From: JAGOUU01 sp964609155 | GTDB lineage: Bacteria > Pseudomonadota > Gammaproteobacteria > JAGOUU01 | Direction of reading: 5' to 3' | Assembly: GCA_964609155.1 (NCBI GenBank) | Contig: CAZSRF010000005.1 | Location: 9,696-73,695 of the forward strand | Length of the DNA: 64,000 nucleotides | In this document: positions 55,007 through 63,883 of the stretch, piece by piece | Layout of the letters: each line of letters starts with the position of its first letter | How positions within the stretch are numbered: the first letter of the stretch is position 1 | Notes under the pieces: generated by a model | Database searches by the model: none | The model's input: the letters and a program-made list of their open reading frames with translations, nothing else | Told to the model about the DNA's origin: nothing | Program-made: the position numbers and the translations under genes

Positions 55007-57076
55007 GTGAGCTTTTATGAGATACACGAAGAACTTACATCTTTTATTAATGAGTTAGCAAAAGCGAAGTATGCTGAAACACCTGAACCAGTAGCCCCCT
55101 TTTTGTCGCTAGAAAGTCATCTATCTGAACCATCTATTGTACCTGTGAAGCCTGCTAAGGGTAAAAGACCTTCCTTAGATGCACTTAAAAAAGCCCTATT
55201 AGGCAAAATTGATGGGTTAGATGGGGTCAAAGTTAGCACTGAAAAGAAAAAAGCATTAGTTGCGCTAGTAGAGGGACTGGGTAAATTACCTAAAGAAGAG
55301 TTAACAGAAGACCAAAAACTCTTAACGTACTGTCGATGTGCCCATATTTTTGAAGACAATGGTGACCCAAAGGAGCACGCAGAGAAATTAGAACGATTGT
55401 TCGGTAAAGCGGCAGATGCATTTAAAACGCTAGGAGAGTATGCTGGACAAACTAAAAGCGGTGGTGGTTTCAATAGAGATGGGCAATTTGTTCATGATGC
55501 GTGTTTGTTTACACTCCCATCTGCCCCTGAGGTGAATGAGACTGATTCTGCAAAAAGAGATGCTATAAAAAAAGAACAAACTGAAAAAGAACATATCGCT
55601 TTATTCACTTCCTTGGATAGCAAAAATGCTGGAGAAAATATCCCATCAATATCAGTTATCGTTAGAGAACATCCGCAATATTATATGCGTAAATTAGATG
55701 TAGCTAAAGATAGACGAGACGCAGCACTAGGTGCGTGTCTTGGAAAATTAACGGACTGCTGTCAGAGCATTGGCGATGCCGGTTCCATGGCAGCATTACA
55801 TGGTTTAACCAGTCCATATGGTGGCTTTTATGTTATTTATAAAAAACCTGATGATGCTGCAACGCCTGATACGATGACGGATACAATTGTAGCCCAATCT
55901 TGGGCCTGGAGAAGCACCTATGATGGTTTGGTATTTGATTCTGTTGAAAGAACATCGGAAGCTGATGAAGACTTGTTGATTAAATTTTATGATACTGCAG
56001 CCGTACAGTTGCATACTACACACGGAATCACCGAAGTTTATGTTGGGGCTGGGGGAAATACACCAGACAAACTAGGCTACAGCATGCTTCCTAGAAGATC
56101 AATAGGTCATTCACGAGATGAGATTGGGTACAGAGCAGATTCGGCACAACAAAAAATCCTAATCTCAGATTTATACCCTTATCTAAAGCAGGCGGATGGC
56201 TTAGAAGAGGATGCAAGGCGAGAAAAAACAAAACCGATTTTGACTCAAGCGATGCAGTTATACCAGTCAACACCATACCCGCCACATAACGATGCTTTTA
56301 TGCATTGTTTAATACAGCATATAATGAACGATTTGTCTCGTAGGACGTTTTTTGATGGCCTCCTAGAAGATGAAAAAAACAAGGCTACATTTGATGAGCT
56401 TATTACGGTTAACCAGGCTTACTTTGATTTCCTTAAGCATATTAAACTAGGAGGAGGTATTTCTATACCTCAACTACAAGGCCTCATAATGAAAGGTGCG
56501 GACTACATGTTAGTGCTAGATGACGACAGCACTCTGCTACACCTGACTGTAGAACACCATGAATTATTAAAAGCGATACTTAATCTTCTACCTAGAGATG
56601 GGCTTCTTGCTGTGGTTAAAGAGAAAGACAGGCATGAAAACACTGTACTGCATATGGCTACACGACATCCTGAATCATTAAAAGCGGTACTTGAGCTTTA
56701 CCCTGCAGGTGAGCGTCTTGATGCGGTTAAAGAGAAAGACAAGTATGGAAACACTGTGCTGCATATGGCTGCACAGTATCCTGAGTCATTAAAAGCGATA
56801 GTTGAGCTTCTACCTGCAGATAAGCGTCTTGATGCGGTTAAAGAGAAAGACAGCAATGGAAACACTGTGCTGCATCTGGCTACACGACATCCTGAGTCAT
56901 TAAAAGCAGTACTTGAGCTTCTACCTGAAGCTGACCGTCTTGATGCGGTTAAAGATAAAGACAAGTATGGAAACGACGTGTCGGCTCTGATTGCGTGGCA
57001 CCCAGATTCATCAAAAGGAAAAGAAATGGTACTTGAGCTTCTGCGTGAAAAAGCCCGTCCTAGGGCCACTCCGTAA
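55007..57076 (+). CDS. Ankyrin-repeat protein, candidate effector
   Basis: Translation probably begins at GTG 55007, 5 bases after GTGAGG. The 689-residue protein has an N-terminal helical part and a charged linker. A globular middle domain spans about 150-400 (YGGFYVIYKKP, AQSWAWRS, LVFDSVE), and I do not recognise its family. Four or five ankyrin-like repeats follow from about 505 to 670, each 37 residues long (NTVLHMATRHPESLKAVLEL) and nearly identical at DNA level. The tail ends KARPRATP. No signal peptide. It lies antisense inside the thrS-infC-rpmI operon. Ankyrin proteins of intracellular bacteria are often secreted into the host; that role is inferred. Confidence 0.8.
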   Translation: MSFYEIHEELTSFINELAKAKYAETPEPVAPFLSLESHLSEPSIVPVKPAKGKRPSLDALKKALLGKIDGLDGVKVSTEKKKALVALVEGLGKLPKEELTEDQKLLTYCRCAHIFEDNGDPKEHAEKLERLFGKAADAFKTLGEYAGQTKSGGGFNRDGQFVHDACLFTLPSAPEVNETDSAKRDAIKKEQTEKEHIALFTSLDSKNAGENIPSISVIVREHPQYYMRKLDVAKDRRDAALGACLGKLTDCCQSIGDAGSMAALHGLTSPYGGFYVIYKKPDDAATPDTMTDTIVAQSWAWRSTYDGLVFDSVERTSEADEDLLIKFYDTAAVQLHTTHGITEVYVGAGGNTPDKLGYSMLPRRSIGHSRDEIGYRADSAQQKILISDLYPYLKQADGLEEDARREKTKPILTQAMQLYQSTPYPPHNDAFMHCLIQHIMNDLSRRTFFDGLLEDEKNKATFDELITVNQAYFDFLKHIKLGGGISIPQLQGLIMKGADYMLVLDDDSTLLHLTVEHHELLKAILNLLPRDGLLAVVKEKDRHENTVLHMATRHPESLKAVLELYPAGERLDAVKEKDKYGNTVLHMAAQYPESLKAIVELLPADKRLDAVKEKDSNGNTVLHLATRHPESLKAVLELLPEADRLDAVKDKDKYGNDVSALIAWHPDSSKGKEMVLELLREKARPRATP

Positions 57077-57130
57077 GCGTCAATTAAACCCACCTTGATT
57101 ATTTCTTTAATATTTAACCTGTTAACTTCT

Positions 57131-57206
57131 CTCCTGGTTTGCCGCAGATTTCGCGCCAGAGAGTTTAATTATTCAACTTACGAGCTGGCGAAATCCTAGC
57201 AATGAC
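57131..57206. repeat. Palindromic repeat at the ankyrin-gene insertion boundary
   Basis: GATTTCGCGCCAG near 57148-57160 is nearly complementary to CTGGCGAAATC near 57185-57195. The flanks read, on the minus strand, GTCATTGC and GCAAACCAG, the same flanks found in the 119-bp repeat arms at 8390 and 8877. It is probably a distant member of that repeat family. Confidence 0.6.
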
Positions 57207-57245
57207 AACATGTTGAATTCAACTGAATAAAACAAGAAATCTTAA

Positions 57246-57872
57246 CTAACTTTTTTTCTTAGGAGCAATCACCATAATGATTTGCATAATTTTACGCGAA
57301 GAAGCAAGCTGCCTATCTTCATATTTTGGAGGAAGCTCAATAACAGCCACCTCTTCTACATGTTTTTCAATTCTCTCAAAAAGCCCTCGTACCAGATCTT
57401 TATGCGCCATCTCTCGGCCGCGCAAACGAACAGTAATTTTTACCTTATCACCATCTTCGATAAATTCCAGCACTTTTCTTAGTTTAACTTTCAAATCACC
57501 TTCTTCAGTTCCTGGTCTAAACGTCAACTCTTTTAGCTGCGATTGCTTTTGCTTTTTTTTCGCTAAAGCCAGTTTTTTTTGCTGTTGGTATAAAAACTTA
57601 TTGTAATCCATGATGCGACAAACTGGTGGTTTAGCTGTCGCAGAGATCTCCACTAAATCTAGATCTGCTTCACTGGCTCGAGACTTGGCTTCTTCAATGC
57701 TTACAATACCTAATTGTTCACCATCAACACCAATCAGCCTAACCTCTGGGACCCGTATGTTGTCATTCAAACGTACACTGTTTTTACTACTAGTTTTATT
57801 AGTCTTAGAGCTATCATTTGCTTTATTTTGATTGCTCTTATGATTACTATTATTAGATGTGTTACTGCTAAT
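57246..57872 (-). CDS. infC: Translation initiation factor IF-3 with AUU start
   Basis: The reading frame extends upstream of the first TTG to an ATT at 57870-57872, with AGGAGA 8 bases before it. This is the rare AUU start that infC uses for self-control in E. coli. The 208-residue product has a Ser/Asn/Lys-rich N-terminal extension of about 36 residues, then the IF3-N domain (IRVPEVRLIG...PPVCRIMDY) and the IF3-C domain (KLRKVLEFIEDGDKVKITVRLRGRE). The ATT overlaps the thrS stop codon, so the two genes are translationally linked. TTG 57770 is the fallback start. Confidence 0.9.
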   Translation of the reverse strand: MSSNTSNNSNHKSNQNKANDSSKTNKTSSKNSVRLNDNIRVPEVRLIGVDGEQLGIVSIEEAKSRASEADLDLVEISATAKPPVCRIMDYNKFLYQQQKKLALAKKKQKQSQLKELTFRPGTEEGDLKVKLRKVLEFIEDGDKVKITVRLRGREMAHKDLVRGLFERIEKHVEEVAVIELPPKYEDRQLASSRKIMQIIMVIAPKKKS

Positions 57873-59793
57873 GGCTATCTCTCCTACTGTGTTTATCAGC
57901 TTCTTGTTGTTGGTATATTACAAAATTTTCAAGAGTCATAGAACCTAAATCTTCACCAGATTGACTTCTGATGGTAATGGTTTGATTATTAACCTCTTGA
58001 TCCCCTACTATAAGTAAGAAAGGCACCTTTTGTAAAGTGTGTTCTCTAATTTTAAACCCAATTTTTTCATTTCTCAAATCTGATTGACTGCGAATGCCTA
58101 AGTTCACTAATTTTGCATTAATTTCTTGTGCATAATTCAACTGCTTTTCAGAAATATTTAGCACAACTACTTGAATAGGTGCTAACCAATAGGGAAATTT
58201 TCCAGCGTGATGCTCAATTAAAAGTCCAATAAATCTTTCTAATGATCCAAAAATAGCCCTATGTAACATAACAGGAACTTGCCTAGAACCATCCTCAGCT
58301 ATATATTGTGCCCCTAGTCTATCTGGTGTCGAAAAATCCAACTGTAACGTACCTAATGTCCATGTTCTACCAATACAGTCTTTAAACGGGTATTCTATTT
58401 TAGGTCCATAAAAAGCACCATCGCCAGGAACCAACTGCCATGGCCGACCAGTTTTATTAAGGATATTAGTTAGAGCCTGCTCAGCAATATCCCAAGTTTT
58501 ATCGCTGCCTATTCTTTTTTCTGGCCGTGTAGCTAATTTTAAAGAAACATCAGTAAAACCAAAGTCATCATAAATTTTAAAAACCAAATTAATAAATTTT
58601 TCTGCTTCTGCTTCTATTTGTTCAGGAGTACAAAATATATGAGCATCATCTTGCACAAAAGCTCTTACACGCATAAGCCCAAGCAATGTCCCTGAGGGCT
58701 CTTTACGATGACAGCTACCAAATTCAGCTAATCTAATGGGTAAATCACGATAACTACGAAGGCTATTATTAAATATTTGAACATGACAAGGACAATTCAT
58801 TGGTTTAACAGCAAAGTTTCGCTCATCAATGCCTGTTGTATACATTTCATTGTAATATTTATCCCAATGCCCTGACTTCTCCCATAAGCTTCGGTCAACA
58901 ACCATAGGTGTGTTTACTTCAAGATAACCATTAGTTACCCATATATCGCGCATATATTTCACAATAGCCTGATAGACGGCCCAACCTTTCGGGTGCCAAA
59001 AGATCATGCCAGGAGCTTCTTCTTGTAAGTGAAATAGGTCTAATTGTTTACCCAGCTTTCTATGATCACGTTTTTGCGCTTCTTCTAAGCGATCTAAATA
59101 TTCAGTTAGCTGTTTCTTATCTGCCCACGCTGTACCATAGATTCGCTGCAGCATGACATTATTTGAATCCCCACGCCAATAAGCCCCAGCAACTTTAGTT
59201 AATTTAAAAGCCTTTAGTACGCTGGTACGAGGTACATGCGGGCCTCGGCACAAGTCTGTAAATTCACCTTGTTTATATAAACTTAATTTTTCATCCGATG
59301 GTATATCACGGATGATTTCTGCCTTATATAATTCACCTAGGTTAGTAAAATATTCTATGGCTTCTTCGCGAGTTTTCTCAAATCTTTCTACTATGTAATC
59401 TTCCATCACTATTTTTGCCATTTCTTGCTCAATGGCAATAAGATCATCAGTAGTAAACGACCTTTCAAAGGCAAAATCATAATAAAAGCCATCAACGATT
59501 ACTGGACCTATAGTAACCTGAGCGCTAGGAAATAATCTTTTGACTGCTTGAGCTAATAGATGAGCACTAGAGTGCCTTATTACTTCTAAACCAATTTCAT
59601 CTTTGTGCGTAATAATCTGGAGATTTACTTTATCGTTATCAATTAAATAATTTGTATCAACAAGCTTATCATTAACTTTACCAGCTAATGCAGCTTTAGC
59701 TAGACCTGGACCTATAGATTCTGCTACTTGTAAGACAGTTACTTTATTATCAAATACTTTCTGGCTACCATCCGGTAATACCACAATAGGCAT
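57868..59793 (-). CDS. thrS: Threonine-tRNA ligase
   Basis: The 641-residue protein has a TGS domain (1-62), then the editing domain with HSSAHLL (His74, His78). The class II core carries CPCHVQIF and RLAEFGSCHR, and the anticodon-binding domain is C-terminal. It charges tRNA-Thr and edits Ser-tRNA. The stop TAG overlaps the infC start. It lies just downstream of tRNA-Val on the same strand. Confidence 0.98.
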   Translation of the reverse strand: MPIVVLPDGSQKVFDNKVTVLQVAESIGPGLAKAALAGKVNDKLVDTNYLIDNDKVNLQIITHKDEIGLEVIRHSSAHLLAQAVKRLFPSAQVTIGPVIVDGFYYDFAFERSFTTDDLIAIEQEMAKIVMEDYIVERFEKTREEAIEYFTNLGELYKAEIIRDIPSDEKLSLYKQGEFTDLCRGPHVPRTSVLKAFKLTKVAGAYWRGDSNNVMLQRIYGTAWADKKQLTEYLDRLEEAQKRDHRKLGKQLDLFHLQEEAPGMIFWHPKGWAVYQAIVKYMRDIWVTNGYLEVNTPMVVDRSLWEKSGHWDKYYNEMYTTGIDERNFAVKPMNCPCHVQIFNNSLRSYRDLPIRLAEFGSCHRKEPSGTLLGLMRVRAFVQDDAHIFCTPEQIEAEAEKFINLVFKIYDDFGFTDVSLKLATRPEKRIGSDKTWDIAEQALTNILNKTGRPWQLVPGDGAFYGPKIEYPFKDCIGRTWTLGTLQLDFSTPDRLGAQYIAEDGSRQVPVMLHRAIFGSLERFIGLLIEHHAGKFPYWLAPIQVVVLNISEKQLNYAQEINAKLVNLGIRSQSDLRNEKIGFKIREHTLQKVPFLLIVGDQEVNNQTITIRSQSGEDLGSMTLENFVIYQQQEADKHSRRDSH

Positions 59794-59859
59794 ATTTTGT
59801 TAGCTCCGTTTATATTTATTTCCGTCTGATATCTTAAATTATCCTAATAGTGAATAGGA

Positions 59860-59936
59860 TGGTAGGCGCGATTGGACTCGAACCAACGACCCCCACCATG
59901 TCAAGGTGGTGCTCTAACCAACTGAGCTACGTGCCT
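59860..59936 (-). tRNA. tRNA-Val (anticodon GAC)
   Basis: The 77-nt minus-strand cloverleaf has a D arm GCTC...GAGC, anticodon stem CCACC/GGTGG around the loop TTGACAT, a T arm with GGTTCGAGTCC and an encoded CCA end. The anticodon is GAC, hence valine. The acceptor stem AGGCACG/CGCGCCT pairs except for A5 opposite C68. Confidence 0.95.
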
Positions 59937-60035
59937 GGAGACTGCATCAACTGAAAACAGAATGGTAAGATACCATTTTTATTCATAGCTGTAAATTAGC
60001 GTACCTATATATATTTTAAAGTTGCACACAGAACT

Positions 60036-60056
60036 TGTGGATAACTCTGTGAATAA
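60036..60056 (-). promoter_or_regulatory. Two adjacent DnaA-box-like sites
   Basis: Read on the minus strand, TTATTCACA (60056-60048) and TTATCCACA (60044-60036) both match the DnaA-box consensus TTATnCACA, the second perfectly. They are 3 bases apart in the AT-rich gap between htpG and tRNA-Val. Two boxes are too few to call an origin; a DnaA-controlled promoter is possible. Confidence 0.4.
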
Positions 60057-60337
60057 TCTGCTTAAAAGCATCTCAAATTACCATACTTCTATAGCTTTTT
60101 TTATGTTCAAAAAATGAACATTACTTTTTCTTTAAATATCAACATGTTACGTGATATGGTTTTGGCTTTGTTTAAAAATCAATCAATTAGAGACATTTTA
60201 TAATAAATATAAAATGTGCAAAACTTTAGCGGTTAAAAATTAGCGATTAAAAAAATAATAGCCCTCAGGTTCTATTTTAAATAGCTGCGTTGCTCTTAAC
60301 AGCGCAGCTCAATACAATAACTAAAATAGCATTATGA
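60057..60337. other. AT-rich intergenic region downstream of htpG
   Basis: No gene is seen. ATGTTCA at 60103-60109 pairs exactly with TGAACAT at 60115-60121. A hairpin GCTGCGTTG/CAGCGCAGC near 60283-60307 lies 30 bp beyond the htpG stop and may terminate it, though the following T-run is weak. Confidence 0.45.
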
Positions 60338-62281
60338 CTACTCAAAATTAATCTGCAATAACATATTATTCAATCTCGTCACAAAGCTAGCAGGATCTTC
60401 CAGTGTTCCAGATTCAGCTAGTACGGCTTGATCAAATAAAATATTTACCCAATCTGCAAATCTTGTTTCATTTTTTTCTAAATTTAATCGACTAACAATT
60501 GGGTGATTAATATTAATTTCAAGAATAGGCACCGATGGCGGTAAATCTTGACCTGCCGCTTTCATGAGGCGTTGTAATTGCAACCCCATATCATTTTTGT
60601 CTGCAACTATACAAGCTGGAGAGTGTTTTAAGCGAGAACTTACTTTTACTTCTTTCACTTTTTCGCCCAAGCATTGCTTTATTCTCTCTAGCAGATCTTT
60701 ATTTTCAACCTGTTGTTTTTCCTGTTGCTCTTTATCTTCTTTGTTTTCTAACCCCCCTAAATCAAGTTCGCCTTTATTGATAGCAACTAACTGCTTATTA
60801 TCATAATTATGTAAATTAGAAACCAACCATTCGTCAATACGATCACATAGTAACAAGACCTCTATGTCTTTTTCTCGCAATTTTTCAAGGTATGGACTAT
60901 TTTTAGCCTGAGAGAAAGTCTCTGCAGTAATATAATATATTTTATCCTGACCTTCTTTCATTCTTGAGATATAATCATCCAAAGACACATTTTGATCGCT
61001 ATTATTAACATCAAAAGTAGATGCAAACCTTATTAATTTTGCAATTTTTTCTCTGTTCGCATAATCTTCAGCTGGACCTTCTTTTAAAACATTACCAAAA
61101 ACTTTCCAGAACTTTTTATAGTCCTCTGGATTATCTTTTGCTAAGGATTCTAACTGTTCTAAAATACGCTTTGTTAACGCAGATTTAATACTATCTACGG
61201 TTTTACTCTGTTGTAGTATCTCGCGAGAAACATTTAATTGTAATTCATTAGAATCAACAATCCCTCGAACAAAACGCAAATATGATGGTAAAAACTGGGA
61301 AACATCATCCATAATAAATACGCGATTAACATATAACTTTAATCCATAGTTTTGATCACGATACATTAAATTAAATGGCGCAACTGATGGAATAAACAAT
61401 AAACTCGTATATTCTAATTTACCTTCAACTTTGTTATGTATAGTCACTAGAGGCTCAGCATAATCATGACTTACATGCTTATAGAATTCGTTATACTCTT
61501 CTTTTGTTATATCTTTTTTATTTCTCAACCATAAAGCAGTTGCTTTATTTACTGTCTCATCTTCTTCAATAATAGTTTCATCAGCATTTGAAGCATCTGT
61601 ATCATTCCTAGGTAATGGCTCTTTTTTCATTATTACGGGAAAAGCTATATGATCAGAATATTTACTGATAATGCTTTTTATTCTCCAATTATCTAAAAAT
61701 TCTTCGTCTTCTTCTTTGATGCTAATAATAATTTTTGTACCAATACTATCTTTTGTTATATTCTCTATAGAATAATTACCATCCCCTTGAGATTGCCAAC
61801 GCACAGCGTGGTCCTCAAATTCATTGGCTCGTCTAGTCTCTACAATAACATTATCAGCGACCATAAACACAGAATAAAAACCCACACCAAACTGACCTAT
61901 TAGCTGAGTATCTTTAGAATTATCTCCAGACATAGAATTAATAAAAGCTTTAGTGCCTGATTTAGCTATAGTACCAAGATTTTCCATCACCTCTGTTTTA
62001 CTCATGCCTATGCCATTATCTTCTATGATCAAAAGTTTGTTTTGCTTATCAACATCTATTTTTACATGATAATCAGCTGAAGAGTCTGATAGATGCTGTG
62101 CATAGCTACTATCAGATAAAATACTAAATCTTAATTTATCTAAAGCGTCTGAGGCATTTGAAATTAACTCTCTCAAAAAGATCTCTTTATTGCTATACAG
62201 GCTATGGATCATCAGATCAAGTAACTGTTTGACCTCTGTTTGAAATCCATGGGTTTCTTTATTGCTTTCTACTGCTGTCAT
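60338..62281 (-). CDS. htpG: Chaperone protein HtpG (Hsp90)
   Basis: The 647-residue protein is full-length Hsp90. It starts with the GHKL ATP site (ELISNASDALDKLR, DNGIGM, GQFGVGFYS). The middle domain carries the catalytic loop Arg in NVSREILQQ, and a C-terminal dimer domain follows. A sigma32-like promoter lies about 70 bp upstream of the ATG. It folds client proteins under stress. The charged linker around 220-235 is short, as in other bacteria. Confidence 0.99.
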   Translation of the reverse strand: MTAVESNKETHGFQTEVKQLLDLMIHSLYSNKEIFLRELISNASDALDKLRFSILSDSSYAQHLSDSSADYHVKIDVDKQNKLLIIEDNGIGMSKTEVMENLGTIAKSGTKAFINSMSGDNSKDTQLIGQFGVGFYSVFMVADNVIVETRRANEFEDHAVRWQSQGDGNYSIENITKDSIGTKIIISIKEEDEEFLDNWRIKSIISKYSDHIAFPVIMKKEPLPRNDTDASNADETIIEEDETVNKATALWLRNKKDITKEEYNEFYKHVSHDYAEPLVTIHNKVEGKLEYTSLLFIPSVAPFNLMYRDQNYGLKLYVNRVFIMDDVSQFLPSYLRFVRGIVDSNELQLNVSREILQQSKTVDSIKSALTKRILEQLESLAKDNPEDYKKFWKVFGNVLKEGPAEDYANREKIAKLIRFASTFDVNNSDQNVSLDDYISRMKEGQDKIYYITAETFSQAKNSPYLEKLREKDIEVLLLCDRIDEWLVSNLHNYDNKQLVAINKGELDLGGLENKEDKEQQEKQQVENKDLLERIKQCLGEKVKEVKVSSRLKHSPACIVADKNDMGLQLQRLMKAAGQDLPPSVPILEININHPIVSRLNLEKNETRFADWVNILFDQAVLAESGTLEDPASFVTRLNNMLLQINFE

Positions 62282-62350
62282 AAGTCTTACTCCTAAGTTA
62301 AATATTCAAAATATTCTTAATATTCTTAATGTTTCTTGTTTAGATGGTTT

Positions 62351-62376
62351 ATATGGGCGAAATTGTCTGTTTCAAG
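62351..62376 (-). promoter_or_regulatory. Sigma32-like heat-shock promoter of htpG
   Basis: On the minus strand CTTGAAA (62376-62370) is followed 11 bases later by GCCCATAT (62358-62351). This is a near-perfect sigma32 promoter for a classic heat-shock gene, placed about 70 bp before the htpG start. Confidence 0.75.
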
Positions 62377-62475
62377 TACAAAGCTATAAATTAGTAATAA
62401 TTATATTTATTTTCACTCTAAAAATGATAAGATACGAAAAGAAATCAATAATATACAGAAACATGGGAGTTAAGT

Positions 62476-63807
62476 ATGTGGAAAAAAATACATTGGAATC
62501 TATTAGTTATGATGCTATTAAGCGGTATCTTACTGGGTTTTACTCATAAAGGCGTAGCCAGCAATATTGAAAAATTAGCTCATTATGAGGCTATGGAACT
62601 CTTACAACCTGCAGCCTCTTCTTTGTCTACATCGTTTACATTATTTAAAAATCAACCTTATGTAGTCCATCTAGTTAAAAATAATGATAATGCTTTAACC
62701 TTGATTACTACTACTTTTGAGAATAACTATTCTTCTTTGAAATCTTATGATTTTAATGTGGATTCTTTACTTCAGCATGCTAATGCTGATTATGATATTA
62801 CACTAGCCGCTAATAACGATGAAATGTATTTATTTGTCACCAGCTCAAATGATGATTACAAATCACAAAAAAATCTGCTATTTAAATCCACTGATGGAAA
62901 CAGCTGGAGCCTATTTAAAACATTCCCTTCTGAATGGATTCTCTTTGATTTAGAAGTTAATAATAATAATTTAGTACTAAGCTGCGAAAATTGTCAGGAT
63001 GAAGCACAACTATCTTATTTAATCTCTACAAACAGAGGGCTCAAATGGCATAAATACTCTCTGCCTGAATCAGCTAATACCATAGATTTTTCAGCAGTTA
63101 CTTCTGACAGAGTTTTTGCAGGTACGACCACGGGTGATCCAGAGCATCATGGCAGCTATGTTTACACATTATATTCTAATGATGTAACTGCTAGTACGTT
63201 ATCACCTCATAATAAATGGGTCAAAGCTAATATTAAGCATTTATTATCTTTTAAAACAAATCATAATGGAGAAGAATTTACTTTTAAATTTAAAGAATTA
63301 AGTAATATATTTGAGGCAGAAGACCTTTTATTTGCTCAAGCAGAATATCGTGCGACTTCTTTACATCATGCTTCTGTAAATAAATATTTTATCTGGGTAA
63401 GTAAAGACAATGGGTTAACTTGGGAATTACTTGACTTTGATCTCAAAGACGAGGTTATTACACAATTATCTAAACATAATACTTATTATCACTTTGTGAC
63501 TTCTAAAAATAACTCGTTTACTTATTCTCCTGATCCAGACTCTACAAGCACCGGTAGTGAATTAGAAAACTTTAAGAAAGCTTTTGAAAATTACCTTCAT
63601 GAGCAAAAATACTCTTATTATAAAGTTTCAGAACAAACCATCAAAGAAGGTACAGAAATCTGTCTTAAACCGAGCTTTGAATTCACTAGTGCTATAGGAC
63701 TGAATTTAAATTATCAGGCGAATCTCAAAACATCTTATGTCGATGTTTTACTATTAAATAGTTTTGTGCAAGAGTTAGGTGTAGAGTTCTATCGACTACA
63801 TGATTAA
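62476..63807 (+). CDS. Exported Asp-box (BNR) repeat protein
   Basis: GGGAG lies 6 bases before the ATG. The 443-residue protein has a signal peptide (cleavage near VAS-N at residue 29). Three Asp-box-like motifs of the form S-x-D-x-G-x-x-W follow: STDGNSW at 138-144, STNRGLKW at 184-191 and SKDNGLTW at 309-316. These mark sialidase-like beta-propellers. The Arg triad and catalytic Asp/Tyr of true sialidases are not evident, so it is more likely a binding or structural propeller. The C-terminal 80 residues form a separate part. It is followed by a hairpin. Confidence 0.75.
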   Translation: MWKKIHWNLLVMMLLSGILLGFTHKGVASNIEKLAHYEAMELLQPAASSLSTSFTLFKNQPYVVHLVKNNDNALTLITTTFENNYSSLKSYDFNVDSLLQHANADYDITLAANNDEMYLFVTSSNDDYKSQKNLLFKSTDGNSWSLFKTFPSEWILFDLEVNNNNLVLSCENCQDEAQLSYLISTNRGLKWHKYSLPESANTIDFSAVTSDRVFAGTTTGDPEHHGSYVYTLYSNDVTASTLSPHNKWVKANIKHLLSFKTNHNGEEFTFKFKELSNIFEAEDLLFAQAEYRATSLHHASVNKYFIWVSKDNGLTWELLDFDLKDEVITQLSKHNTYYHFVTSKNNSFTYSPDPDSTSTGSELENFKKAFENYLHEQKYSYYKVSEQTIKEGTEICLKPSFEFTSAIGLNLNYQANLKTSYVDVLLLNSFVQELGVEFYRLHD

Positions 63808-63814
63808 CTTCTTT

Positions 63815-63840
63815 CGGCTGAGTGCATAATCACTCAGCCG
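63815..63840 (+). terminator. Terminator-like hairpin after the Asp-box gene
   Basis: CGGCTGAGTG at 63815-63824 pairs perfectly with CACTCAGCCG at 63831-63840 around a 6-base loop, 7 bp beyond the stop codon. No long T-run follows. Confidence 0.65.
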
Positions 63841-63883
63841 CTAGCATATCTATAATTGTTACCCTTCAGCAATAAATTTTACG

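Noticed and set aside
60036..60121. Chromosomal replication origin
   Set aside because: Only two DnaA-box matches and none of the usual neighbours (dnaA, dnaN, gidA, rpmH).
62262..62549. 95-residue plus-strand frame before the Asp-box gene
   Set aside because: It overlaps the htpG promoter and the start of the Asp-box gene in another frame and has no ribosome-binding site.
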